Origin: GCA-003244245 sp963823755
GTDB lineage: Bacteria > Actinomycetota > Actinomycetes > Mycobacteriales > Pseudonocardiaceae
Length of the DNA: 64,000 nucleotides
Direction of reading: 5' to 3'
Assembly: GCA_963823755.1 (NCBI GenBank)
Contig: CAWGMP010000021.1
Coordinates: 1 to 64,000, forward strand
Numbering within the stretch: the stretch's first letter is position 1; every line of letters starts with the position of its first letter. Positions 54,754 through 62,275 of this stretch are shown here, in pieces. Below the pieces are notes generated by a model that made no database searches, had not been told where the DNA came from, and was given only the letters and a program-made list of their open reading frames with translations. The position numbers and the translations under genes were made by a program.

Positions 54754-56085
54754 TTAGGTCCGGCTCTCGGCGGCCTGGTGGGCTATTCGGGCGAGTTCCT
54801 GGGTGTCGCTGTCGGGTCGGGCTTTCAGCGCGGTGGCCAGTGGTATCAGTCGTTCTCTGCGGGCGGCGATGGAGTGCAGGGTGGTTACCTGGGTGATGGC
54901 GTGGTGGGCCAGGGTCAGTCCGTGGGGTTCCCCGGCTTGGATGTGTATTTCGGCGAGGAGGAGTTGGGCCATGGTGTGGCCCACGCGGTGGCCGTCGCTG
55001 TAGCTGCGTACTGCGCGGTCGGCGAACTGCTCGGCGGTGTCGAGCTGGCCCAGGTCGAGCTGAATCACCGCGGTCTCCAGATCGGCGTCCCCGTGCTCGA
55101 AAGCATCGTGGGGCTCCCATCCGTCGTGTGCCTCAGCGAGGCAGCGGGTGGCCTGATCGGGGGCGCCCAGGAGGGCGTAGGCGGTCGCGGACTGTCGGGC
55201 CAGTCGCGCGGTGACGGTCGGTAGCCGGGGGTCGTCGGCGGGCAGGATCGCCGGTGTGGACTTGCCGGTCGGGAAGCCGCCGAGGCGGAGTTGCCCGAGT
55301 TGGAAGAGCTTGAGTGCATCGTTGGGGTGCCCGGTGTGGACCAGCGTCGCCCCGGCGTGCCAGGCGGCGTTGGCGATTCCGTAGGAATCCCCGGCCTCGC
55401 CGGCCAGTCGCAGGGCGCGAGTGAAGTGGCCTGTCGGGTCTATTCCGGTGTCGTAGCAGTACCAGCCTGCTTCGGTGTGCAATGTCGCCAGCGCGGCACC
55501 GAGCTGTGCTGTAACCGTGCCGGGCGCGGGCACTCGCATCCATCGGGCGTAGAGCTGCGCGGCAGCGCTGAGCAGGTCAGCTTGCCCGCCGTAGTACCGC
55601 GCCACCCCGCGCAGCCGGTCGGTGACCGCCCGCACGATGTGGACGTGGGACATGCTCAGCCGCGTGGGCAGCGGCGTGCTGGTGGGCAGGGCCAGCTCGA
55701 TCGGTTCACCCAGACCCGCCACCACCTGGCCCAGGGCCGCCGCCGAGGTAGCGGCAAGGAGGGCACGGCGTTTCACGGCCTCATCCACCTCCGCGAGCGA
55801 TGAGGGGTCCGGTCTGTGCTCACCGTAGCTCAGGCCCATCCACGCTCGGGGCACGGTGAGCCCGTCGGCGATGCGTTCGAGCACCCACACGTCGCGGACC
55901 TGGCGGCCTTTGAGGATCTCGCAGACCTCTGACTGGGATTGACCGGTCAACTCCGCGATCCGACGCTGACTCATCCCGCCTCGCCAGAGCAGCCGGTAGA
56001 CGGTGCCCACGTCACGGGCGGCCAGGGCGGCGCGCGCATCGTCGTGGCCGAGCAGCGCGGGGTCCAGGGGATCCACGGGGGTCAC
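54754..56085 (-). CDS. Helix-turn-helix regulator with TPR-like C-terminal domain
   Basis: This is a 443-residue protein. The N-terminal HTH (MSQRRIAELTGQSQSEVCEILKGRQVRDVWVLERIADGL, about residues 38-76) is of the XRE/Cro type. The rest is a helical repeat array (RALRLAGEAGDSYGIANAAWHAGATLVHTGHPNDALKLFQLGQL and similar), resembling TPR peptide sensors such as PlcR/Rgg-type or actinobacterial relatives. It probably represses or activates element genes in response to a peptide or protein partner (inference). The GTG start overlaps the upstream frame by four bases (GTGA), indicating an operon with 56082-56736. Confidence 0.8.
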   Translation of the reverse strand: MTPVDPLDPALLGHDDARAALAARDVGTVYRLLWRGGMSQRRIAELTGQSQSEVCEILKGRQVRDVWVLERIADGLTVPRAWMGLSYGEHRPDPSSLAEVDEAVKRRALLAATSAAALGQVVAGLGEPIELALPTSTPLPTRLSMSHVHIVRAVTDRLRGVARYYGGQADLLSAAAQLYARWMRVPAPGTVTAQLGAALATLHTEAGWYCYDTGIDPTGHFTRALRLAGEAGDSYGIANAAWHAGATLVHTGHPNDALKLFQLGQLRLGGFPTGKSTPAILPADDPRLPTVTARLARQSATAYALLGAPDQATRCLAEAHDGWEPHDAFEHGDADLETAVIQLDLGQLDTAEQFADRAVRSYSDGHRVGHTMAQLLLAEIHIQAGEPHGLTLAHHAITQVTTLHSIAARRERLIPLATALKARPDSDTQELARIAHQAAESRT

Positions 56086-56543
56086 CTTTCTGCCAGCCAG
56101 ACAGTGGTATCAGGGAACGAACCGGGCATCGCCGCTGGGTACGCACGGACCGTTGGCCAGCAGCAGCCCGATCGGCAGCAACATCTGGCCGATCGGCGGC
56201 GACACCTGGGCAGGCGTGGCTGGCGGTGGCCGCTGCTCGGGGGCCAGGCCCAGTAGCTCGCCGCGAACCTGGTGCCGCATCTAGAGGTAGGGGACACGGC
56301 GGCGGCGCCGTGTGGCGCGGCCGCAGGGGCGGCAGCGACCCCCTGCGGTGGGGTGGTGGCGTACCAGAATTCACCGCAGCCGCGATGGGTCTCGGGGTGG
56401 TGACCGGCTTGGTCAGCGTGGTGGAGACCGTTGGGTCGTCCCTGTGCTGGGTGGGCAGTGGTCGGGGCATCAGTAACCGCTTGGTGTGGTGAGTACGCGC
56501 ACCAGGTGCGGCCGGAGGGTAACTGGGTCGTGTTTGTGGTCAC
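56082..56543 (-). CDS. Hypothetical protein, possibly real
   Basis: This 153-codon frame starts MTTNTTQLPSGRTWCAYSPHQAVTDAPTTAH and is unusually rich in Cys, Arg and Trp later on (CRRRSARCCCRSGCCW). The beginning looks like a genuine start, and the stop is coupled to the HTH-TPR gene. The later part reads more like a shifted frame. A frameshift or an overlong call are both possible. No family is recognised. Confidence 0.35.
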   Translation of the reverse strand: MTTNTTQLPSGRTWCAYSPHQAVTDAPTTAHPAQGRPNGLHHADQAGHHPETHRGCGEFWYATTPPQGVAAAPAAAPHGAAAVSPTSRCGTRFAASYWAWPPSSGHRQPRLPRCRRRSARCCCRSGCCWPTVRAYPAAMPGSFPDTTVWLAER

Positions 56544-56736
56544 ACCGCACGATCAGGCGGGTCAGACCATGGCCGAGGATCTGGCCTTGCTGGTGCAGCC
56601 GAGACGGCAGGGCCCCGTGGATCTTGTCTATCGTGATTTGTTCGATCCGGCACTGCGGTGGGGTCGAGACGCCGTGGGCGTCGCGCCAAGGGTCGTAGGC
56701 GGGTCGTGGTGGTCGAGCTGGCACGGTGGGCGTCAC
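56470..56736 (-). CDS. Small hypothetical protein
   Basis: This is an 88-residue protein: CRIEQITIDKIHGALPSRLHQQGQILGHGLTRLIVRCDHKHDPVTLRPHLVRVLTTPSGY. It is well ordered, with no hydrophobic helix, and a conserved-looking central strand-helix pattern. It overlaps the next frame (56082-56543) and is probably the first gene of that minus-strand operon. I do not recognise it. Confidence 0.5.
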   Translation of the reverse strand: MTPTVPARPPRPAYDPWRDAHGVSTPPQCRIEQITIDKIHGALPSRLHQQGQILGHGLTRLIVRCDHKHDPVTLRPHLVRVLTTPSGY

Positions 56737-57087
56737 CTCGGGGGATGGTTGATGGGGTCACGGCCGGGGCCGGCGTTTCGAGGTGTTCCCGGCCGTGACG
56801 GGAGTCCGGCGGTGCTTGGGGGAGCCCTGACCGGTTGTTGTCGTGGGTGCACCCGGCGCCGGGGAGACGGGGCGCACGGTCCGTTGCGGTGTGTGGATTT
56901 CTCGTTTCGGGTCGTGCTGGCCCGGTGCCGGGTGCTTGGACTTACCAAAGCGGTTGGGGTGTGGTGGGCACAGGGCGGGAACGTGGAGGTTGGGTGGTGA
57001 GAATGCGGTACTCCGGCTCTTTACCTGCGAGGACTGGGGGTGGCGCTGATACAGTGATCACGAGCAGGAGCTAGGGGAGGTAGCGAC
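56737..57087. promoter_or_regulatory. Divergent intergenic region between the HTH-TPR operon and the HTH-Nudix gene
   Basis: These 351 bases separate genes starting in opposite directions and should hold both promoters. GGGGAGG lies about eight bases before the GTG at 57088. No gene is supportable in it. Confidence 0.45.
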
Positions 57088-58602
57088 GTGGTTGGTGTGT
57101 GCCGTCGGACAGCGTTTGCTGGTGCGCGGAAGGCGGCGGGTTATACGCAGGAGAGCTTGGCTGCGGCGTTGCATGTCGATCGGTCGACGGTGATTCGGTG
57201 GGAGGCTGGTGGTCACGCTCCCTTGCCGTATCTGCGACCGAGGTTAGCTCGGCTTCTGGGTCAGTCGCCGGAGCACTTGCGAGAGCTGATCGATGGCGAT
57301 TCCGGTGCTCGGCCCGTGGCTGAGGGTGTGAGCGTTGATGTTGAGGTGGCCTTCGACTGGTTGGACCGGCGGGCTTCATGGCTGCCGGGGACGAGTCGGC
57401 GGAAGGTGATGTCTGGGCTGGGGGCGTTGGATGACCGTGCGCTTCATGATCGCAATGGTCGGCGGGCGAAGGCGGGTCGCAGTGATGTAGCGCACGCATT
57501 GTCGGATTATTACGGGGATCGGTGTATCCAGGGCCTTGGCGCGTACCGGGCACGTTGTGACGGCCGAGGGATCGTGACCAGTATTGTCACGCAATCGGAA
57601 TGGCTGGATCTAGCGTGTTCGCTGGCACCCGGGCATGATCGGTTGATGCTGGCGAGTTCGGCGCTTGGTGATCCGATGGAGATCGATGATCTCGCTGCGC
57701 GGCATGCCGTGCGTCGACTTATCGAGGTAGTCGATTTGGACGTGCGACTTGCTAACGCACCGATTTATCGGTTGCTGGGTGTTGATATTCGGCAGGGTTC
57801 CATAAGTGGCACGGTTGGATTGGTGTCGTTTGTGGAGTACGCGTTGACTATGGATCTCCTCGAAGGTGAGCTTCTCGACGCGATTGTGTGCGATGGCACG
57901 CCTAGGTCGGGATCTCTGCCGCTACGTGACCGGTATTTACCTGACTCCGGCTCTGTACTCGACGTGTCTGGTCGCTTGTGTGCGGGAGGCGTGCTTGCAT
58001 TGTGTGCGATCGCGCGGCCGTCTGATGCGTATCGCGGTGGGGCGGACTACGTGCTCCTGGTGCAGGAGCGTTCCGAGCATGTCCTCAACGCTGCGCGTCA
58101 GTTGGCGGTGATCCCGAAGGGGTTCCATAAACCGCTTGCCGACTACCGGGCTGACGCCCAGGTTGGTGCCACATTGCGGCGAGAGATGGAAGAAGAGCTG
58201 TTCGGTCGGAGCGACATCGACAGTACAATCTCGCGACATGTCACTGCTGCTCCCATGCATCCGAGCCGGCTGTCCGAGCCGATGCGCTGGCTGACCGCAG
58301 TCCCCGATGCGTTGCGGATGGAATGCACCGGATTCGGGTTGAATCTGGTCAGCGGGAATTACGAGTTCGCGTCTCTGGTCATCATCGACGACGAGGAGTT
58401 CTGGCGTCAGTACGGTGGTCACATCGAAGCCAACTGGAAATCTGCGGGATTGCGCTTGTACTCCAGCCTTGACCGTGAGTTACTCGCCGAGTTAATTACA
58501 GACGAATACTGGAGCAATGAAGGGTTGTTTGCGCTACTGCTGGGTCTTCGCCGGCTGGGAGAACTGGGTGGGAAGCGCGTGAACTTACCGGTTATCGAGT
58601 GA
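57088..58602 (+). CDS. HTH (XRE) protein with a large C-terminal Nudix-box domain, copy 1
   Basis: This is a 504-residue protein. The XRE helix-turn-helix (ARKAAGYTQESLAAALHVDRSTVIRWEAGG, residues 13-42) is followed by a linker and a large conserved domain from about residue 95 to the end. That domain has WLDLACSLAPGHDRL, VGLVSFVEYALTMDLLEGELLDAI, and RLCAGGVLALCAIARP. Then DYVLLVQERSEHVLNAARQLAVIPKGFH leads into the Nudix half-box REMEEELFG (residues 365-373). The usual GG...GE start of the box is changed to KGFHKPL. The domain ends MECTGFGLNLVSGNYEFASLVIIDDEEFW. The protein probably binds or hydrolyses a nucleotide-like ligand and regulates transcription (inference). Copy 2 at 58980-60620 is convergent. 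Start GTG 57088. Confidence 0.75.
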   Translation: MVGVCRRTAFAGARKAAGYTQESLAAALHVDRSTVIRWEAGGHAPLPYLRPRLARLLGQSPEHLRELIDGDSGARPVAEGVSVDVEVAFDWLDRRASWLPGTSRRKVMSGLGALDDRALHDRNGRRAKAGRSDVAHALSDYYGDRCIQGLGAYRARCDGRGIVTSIVTQSEWLDLACSLAPGHDRLMLASSALGDPMEIDDLAARHAVRRLIEVVDLDVRLANAPIYRLLGVDIRQGSISGTVGLVSFVEYALTMDLLEGELLDAIVCDGTPRSGSLPLRDRYLPDSGSVLDVSGRLCAGGVLALCAIARPSDAYRGGADYVLLVQERSEHVLNAARQLAVIPKGFHKPLADYRADAQVGATLRREMEEELFGRSDIDSTISRHVTAAPMHPSRLSEPMRWLTAVPDALRMECTGFGLNLVSGNYEFASLVIIDDEEFWRQYGGHIEANWKSAGLRLYSSLDRELLAELITDEYWSNEGLFALLLGLRRLGELGGKRVNLPVIE

Positions 58603-58620
58603 GTGGCGAATATTCGACGG

Positions 58621-58998
58621 TCAGTGGTTCGATGGTGGTGACGAGGGCCAGCGGACGGTGATGACCACGGAGTCTTCTTCCGCTTCCCAGAAGTGGTCGA
58701 TGCCAGGTCCCCATACTGCATAATCTCCTTGTTGGGTAAGCTGCGTGCTTCCCCCGGTAAGGGTGACGATGAAATTGCCGTCGACCAGCAGGACCAGGGT
58801 TGTTCTTTGATCGTCTCTTGTCCACTCGGTTCGTTTCTCTCCCGCGGGGTGAATTCCCCACTTGATTTCCACATCTTTCGTCGAGCGTACACCTTCGGAA
58901 TCATCGATGAAGTGGCCGATCAACCAGCCGCGGGTGTGTCTCCCATCGTCGGCGGCGTTCCCACTGTGCCAGTGGGCGCTCACGATCGTATCTTCCAT
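58621..58998 (-). CDS. Cupin-fold small protein
   Basis: This is a 125-residue protein. The N-terminus MEDTIVSAHWHSGNAADDGRHTRGWLIGHFIDD precedes a single cupin barrel: IKWGIHPAGEKRTEWTRDDQRTTLVLLVDGNFIVTLTGG, then GDYAVWGPGIDHFWEAEEDSVVITVRW. A His from the second cupin motif (GIDHFW) is present, while the first motif has few His, so metal binding is uncertain. The start overlaps the end of the HTH-Nudix gene upstream by 19 bases, so both are one operon. It may bind a small ligand. It is convergent with copy 1. Confidence 0.7.
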   Translation of the reverse strand: MEDTIVSAHWHSGNAADDGRHTRGWLIGHFIDDSEGVRSTKDVEIKWGIHPAGEKRTEWTRDDQRTTLVLLVDGNFIVTLTGGSTQLTQQGDYAVWGPGIDHFWEAEEDSVVITVRWPSSPPSNH

Positions 58999-60620
58999 TC
59001 GATCGCTGGCAGGTTCACCCGGTGTCCACCAATCTGCGAGAGTCGTCGAAGTCCTTGCAGCAGCGCGAACAATCCTTCGTTGCTCCAGGCTACCTCTCCG
59101 ATAAGCTCGGTCACCAAGGTGCTGTCCAGGCTGGAGTAGCGGCGCACGGTCGATGACTCCCAGTTGGCCTCGACCTGACCACCGTACCGAGCCCAGAAAT
59201 CTTCATCGTCAATGACGATCAGGGAGGCGAACTCGTAGTTCCCGCTGACCAGGTTCAACCCGAATCCGGTGCATTCCATCCGCAACGCATCGGGGACTGC
59301 GGTCAGCCAGCGCATCGGCTCGGACAGCCGACTCGGATGCATCGGATCGACACTGAGCTGGTCGGTGACCGTGTTGTCGATGTCGTCGCGCCCGAAAAGC
59401 TCCTCTTCCATCTCTCGTTGCAACGTGGCGCCAACCGGGGTGTCCTCGCGGAGGTCGGTCAACGGTTGATGGAACCCCTTGGGGATGACAGCGAGTTTGC
59501 GTGCGGCGTTGAGAACGACACCAGAACGCTCCTGCACGATGAGGAGGTAGTCAGCTGCCCCGCGCGGACTGGCTGGGCGGGCGATCGCGCACAAGGCGAG
59601 AACCCCACCCGCGCACAAGCGGTCGGATACGTCGAGAACAGAGCCTATATCGGGAAGGTACTTATCGCGAAGCGGTAACACGCCATGTCGAGTGGAGAAC
59701 CCAGCCGAGATCGCGTCGATCAATTCACTTTCCAGCAGATCCATCGTGAGGGCGTACTCCACGAATGATACAACACCAACACTGCCGGCGATGTGACCCT
59801 TCTTGATATCCACATTGGTCAGTCGGTACAAGGGCATGTCCGCGAGCCGTACGCCCATCGCCAGTGTCTCGACAAGTCGCTGGACTGCATGATCTGCGGC
59901 TTGGTCGTCCAGAGATATGTCGTCGCTGGATACGGCACCGGCAAAAGCGAGTCGGTCGTTCCCGCTGAGCAGGGGGCAGTCGAGGTCCAGCCAGTCAGGG
60001 CAGGTAAGGATGCTGGTTGCAGCGTCCCGATTGCGGCCGTAGCGGGCCGTGTACCGGCCATGACTGTCCGGTGGGGTGCGGTAGTACTCGGCGAGCGCGT
60101 GCGCGATGTGGTGCTGATTGACCCGCCTGCGCCCAGTGCTGCGCTTGTGGAACTCTAAGACATTAACCCGAGCGAGTTGCGACGTCACGAGATCTCTGCT
60201 TGCGCCCGGTGCCCAGCCTGCGCTCCGATCCAGCCACTCGAGCGCGGCGGCGATGTGGGGATCAGTGCTGAGCCTCCGCTCGGCGTTGGCCGTGGCAGTG
60301 CCGTCGTGTCTGGCATCCGTGTGGTGACAAGGCCGCGCGTGCGCCGGGTTCGGAGCTGGGTCTGCGCGGATGGGTGAGGAACCCGCGCATCCAGCCAGGA
60401 GCTGGGTGAACCGTGTCTTGGCCGCAGGCGAGGCCTGGTCGAGCGCGGTGTCTAGGAGTTGCTGCATCTCGGTCTTCGGTTTCAGCGTGGGCTTGTGGTG
60501 CCATGCCGCGACTGTCCGCACCGCGATACCCAGGTGCTCAGCGAACGACTCATTGCTCAACCGAAGAGCGGCCTGCAAAGCACAGGCAGTGCAGCCCGTC
60601 CAGACGATCACCGAATCCAT
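58980..60620 (-). CDS. HTH protein with a large C-terminal Nudix-box domain, copy 2
   Basis: This is a 546-residue paralogue of the gene at 57088. The N-terminal HTH is of another type (ALRLSNESFAEHLGIAVRTVAAWHHKPTLKPKTEMQQLL). A basic, His-rich linker follows, then the same conserved domain: LTCPDWLDLDCPLLSGNDRLAF, VGVVSFVEYALTMDLLESELIDAI, LCAGGVLALCAIARP, and the Nudix half-box REMEEELFGRDDID (near residue 402). MHPSRLSEPMRWLTAVPDALRMECTGFGLNLVSG is nearly identical in both. The C-terminal identity is much higher than in the HTH parts, so the sensor domain is what is conserved. The ATG at 60620 is preferred over a longer frame from 60746. Confidence 0.75.
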   Translation of the reverse strand: MDSVIVWTGCTACALQAALRLSNESFAEHLGIAVRTVAAWHHKPTLKPKTEMQQLLDTALDQASPAAKTRFTQLLAGCAGSSPIRADPAPNPAHARPCHHTDARHDGTATANAERRLSTDPHIAAALEWLDRSAGWAPGASRDLVTSQLARVNVLEFHKRSTGRRRVNQHHIAHALAEYYRTPPDSHGRYTARYGRNRDAATSILTCPDWLDLDCPLLSGNDRLAFAGAVSSDDISLDDQAADHAVQRLVETLAMGVRLADMPLYRLTNVDIKKGHIAGSVGVVSFVEYALTMDLLESELIDAISAGFSTRHGVLPLRDKYLPDIGSVLDVSDRLCAGGVLALCAIARPASPRGAADYLLIVQERSGVVLNAARKLAVIPKGFHQPLTDLREDTPVGATLQREMEEELFGRDDIDNTVTDQLSVDPMHPSRLSEPMRWLTAVPDALRMECTGFGLNLVSGNYEFASLIVIDDEDFWARYGGQVEANWESSTVRRYSSLDSTLVTELIGEVAWSNEGLFALLQGLRRLSQIGGHRVNLPAIEWKIRS

Positions 60621-60646
60621 CGGCCAACCGACGTTCTCAGGGGAAT

Positions 60647-60693
60647 GTGCACTCGATGCGCACCGGTCATGCACTCCATGTGCATCGGTAGTG
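60647..60693. promoter_or_regulatory. Cluster of TGCAC/GTGCA half-sites upstream of copy 2
   Basis: Within 47 bases lie GTGCACTCGATGCGCAC (imperfect palindrome, 60647-60663), ATGCAC-TCCAT-GTGCAT (perfect 6-base arms, 60669-60685) and a third GTGCAT at 60691. The cluster starts 27 bases upstream of the copy 2 start codon, where an operator for an HTH regulator would be expected. Confidence 0.5.
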
Positions 60694-60770
60694 CATGGGA
60701 TACGAGACGAGTTCGCAGTTGAATTTCTGACATGGAAAACATCCACCCGGACATGAACAAACGCCCGGAT

Positions 60771-61151
60771 CTAGCGATCTTTGCGGACATAGTCGATCAC
60801 CGTTGTGAGATCCGTTTGTATGACGTCCAGCCGATCGGTGATGGCGCTCAGATGCCGTTCGAGCGCGTCCATGCGCGACACCAGACTTTCGCCGTTTGTG
60901 GTGACTGGTTCGGTCGGCTCTGGTGGCCGCCGTCTGTGCAGTACTGCATCGAGGTGCCGCGGGTGCCACCCCAAAGTGGTCGACAGCGCTTCCAAGGTCC
61001 GCGCGCTGCGGCGTCGTTCCACGACGTGATGCTGGAGTTCATGGACGGTCGCCCGAGAAACATGCGAACGTTGGGCAAGCTCGCCTTGCCGCCAACCGAG
61101 CTCATTCACCCGCTCGGTGATGGCCACGGCAACGGCCGCCCAGTCCTCCAC
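60771..61151 (-). CDS. XRE-type DNA-binding protein with coiled-coil tail
   Basis: This is a 126-residue protein. The HTH is VNELGWRQGELAQRSHVSRATVHELQ (residues 16-41), with an extended wing (RTLEALSTTLGWHPRHLDAVL). The tail (LVSRMDALERHLSAITDRLDVIQTDLTTVIDYV) is a regular heptad coiled coil, probably for dimerisation. It is divergent from the excisionase gene and so resembles the repressor of a phage-like or element switch. Confidence 0.8.
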   Translation of the reverse strand: MEDWAAVAVAITERVNELGWRQGELAQRSHVSRATVHELQHHVVERRRSARTLEALSTTLGWHPRHLDAVLHRRRPPEPTEPVTTNGESLVSRMDALERHLSAITDRLDVIQTDLTTVIDYVRKDR

Positions 61152-61305
61152 TTATTCCTCCGCGCTCCGCCTCGGCGCAGAGATTAGCGGCTCCCTCTCG
61201 CTCGTCGGCACGACACCGCGCGTTTCTCGCGGGTCGAGCGGTCCACCGCCTTCCATTTGTATGAAATAAGTCAACTCTGTCGTAAATTAATCAAAGGACT
61301 CTCTT
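61152..61305. promoter_or_regulatory. Divergent control region between XRE repressor and excisionase
   Basis: These are 154 bases between two divergent genes. The right half (61255-61295) is markedly AT-rich (ATGAAATAAGTCAAC, AAATTAATC), suggesting promoter sequence for the excisionase-whiB-ftsK operon. No perfect palindrome is seen. Confidence 0.5.
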
Positions 61306-61587
61306 GTGAGTAAAGACATGCCCGCCACCAAGCGGGCGACCTTCTACACCGTCGCGGAGACCGCAGCTTTGTTGCGGGTGGATGCGGCCACGATCTACCG
61401 CGCGATCCGTGAGGACGCGTTCCCCGCGATTCGGGTGCGGTCTCGGTATGTGGTTCCGGCGGCCGCGGTGGAACAGCTAGCTACGTGGGCGACGGAAACC
61501 GGTGGTTGCGTCGATGTGGCCGCAATAGCGGCCGAGCGTCGGCTGGCCCGTGAGGTGACCCGGCTGACCGAGGGAGGCCGGCGATGA
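61306..61587 (+). CDS. xis: Excisionase-like helix-turn-helix protein
   Basis: This is a 93-residue protein with a MerR/excisionase winged HTH: FYTVAETAALLRVDAATIYRAIREDAFPAIRVRSRYVVPAAAVEQL. Such proteins guide integrase-driven excision or act as regulators. GTG start. Its end overlaps whiB by four bases (ATGA). Confidence 0.85.
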   Translation: MSKDMPATKRATFYTVAETAALLRVDAATIYRAIREDAFPAIRVRSRYVVPAAAVEQLATWATETGGCVDVAAIAAERRLAREVTRLTEGGRR

Positions 61588-61949
61588 CCGAGCCGCAACG
61601 CTACGAGCAGTTGGCCACCGAGCTCGAGGAGCTGGCCGCGGTGCCGACCGACGTGCTGGCCGACTGGGTGACCGCCCGCGGCCGTTGCCTGTGGGAGACC
61701 ACCTTCGGCGAACCACCGGAATGGACCGGAGCGGACGACCCAGATCGGGAGTTGGCCACCCAGTTGTGCACTGGCTGCCCGGTGCGCGGCGAGTGCCTGG
61801 AGTTCGAACTACGCGTTGGTGGCGCGCAGACGGTCGGGGTGTGGGGCGCGCTGAACGCCGACGACCGTCGTGCCCTGCACAAAGTCTGGTTCTCCCGCAG
61901 CCATGTGGACATCGAGCGACTGCCCGACGACAAGGAAGACCAACGATGA
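61584..61949 (+). CDS. WhiB-family iron-sulfur regulator
   Basis: This is a 121-residue protein. The four cluster ligands are Cys35 (GRCLWE), Cys62 and Cys65 (CTGC) and Cys71 (GECLEF), followed by the G(V/I)WGG-like turn GVWGAL. It binds a 4Fe-4S cluster and works with sigma factors. Element-borne WhiB proteins probably control element genes. It overlaps both neighbours by ATGA, a tight operon. Confidence 0.92.
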   Translation: MTEPQRYEQLATELEELAAVPTDVLADWVTARGRCLWETTFGEPPEWTGADDPDRELATQLCTGCPVRGECLEFELRVGGAQTVGVWGALNADDRRALHKVWFSRSHVDIERLPDDKEDQR

Positions 61950-62275
61950 ACGGCGGGGAGCTGTTCCTCGGCGGGATGGCCGCGTTCGCCTTGCTAGCTA
62001 TCACGGTCAAGGCGCGTGGGGGAGTGCGGCGGGCCCGCGCAGCGGCCGACGTCGCCCGAGTCGGGACCAGTGCGGCGTCGCTGATCGGGCGGGTGCTGAC
62101 GACTGCGCTGGTGATCGTCGGCGTGCCGTGGCTGCTGATCACCCACCCGTCCGACCAGACACTGCTCTGGGTCGCGCTCGGGCTTCCGGCGCTGCTGGCC
62201 TCCTCCACGCTCACCAAGGCACTGACCGTGACCGAGATCCGCCCATCCTCACGGGACAGGGGTGGTCGGCGATGA
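61946..62275 (+). CDS. Small membrane protein in the transfer operon
   Basis: This is a 109-residue protein. Hydrophobic segments are LFLGGMAAFALLAITV and VLTTALVIVGVPWLLIT / TLLWVALGLPALLAS. The C-terminus is basic and faces the cytosol by the positive-inside rule. It overlaps whiB and the ftsK-like gene by ATGA at both ends. No family is recognised; a partner of the translocase is likely by position. Confidence 0.75.
   Translation: MNGGELFLGGMAAFALLAITVKARGGVRRARAAADVARVGTSAASLIGRVLTTALVIVGVPWLLITHPSDQTLLWVALGLPALLASSTLTKALTVTEIRPSSRDRGGRR

Noticed and set aside
56431..57000. 189-codon plus-strand frame with WVVFVVTPHDQAGQTMAEDLALL
   Set aside because: It opposes the small minus-strand gene at 56470-56736 and then turns into Gly/Trp/Arg-rich text typical of antisense.
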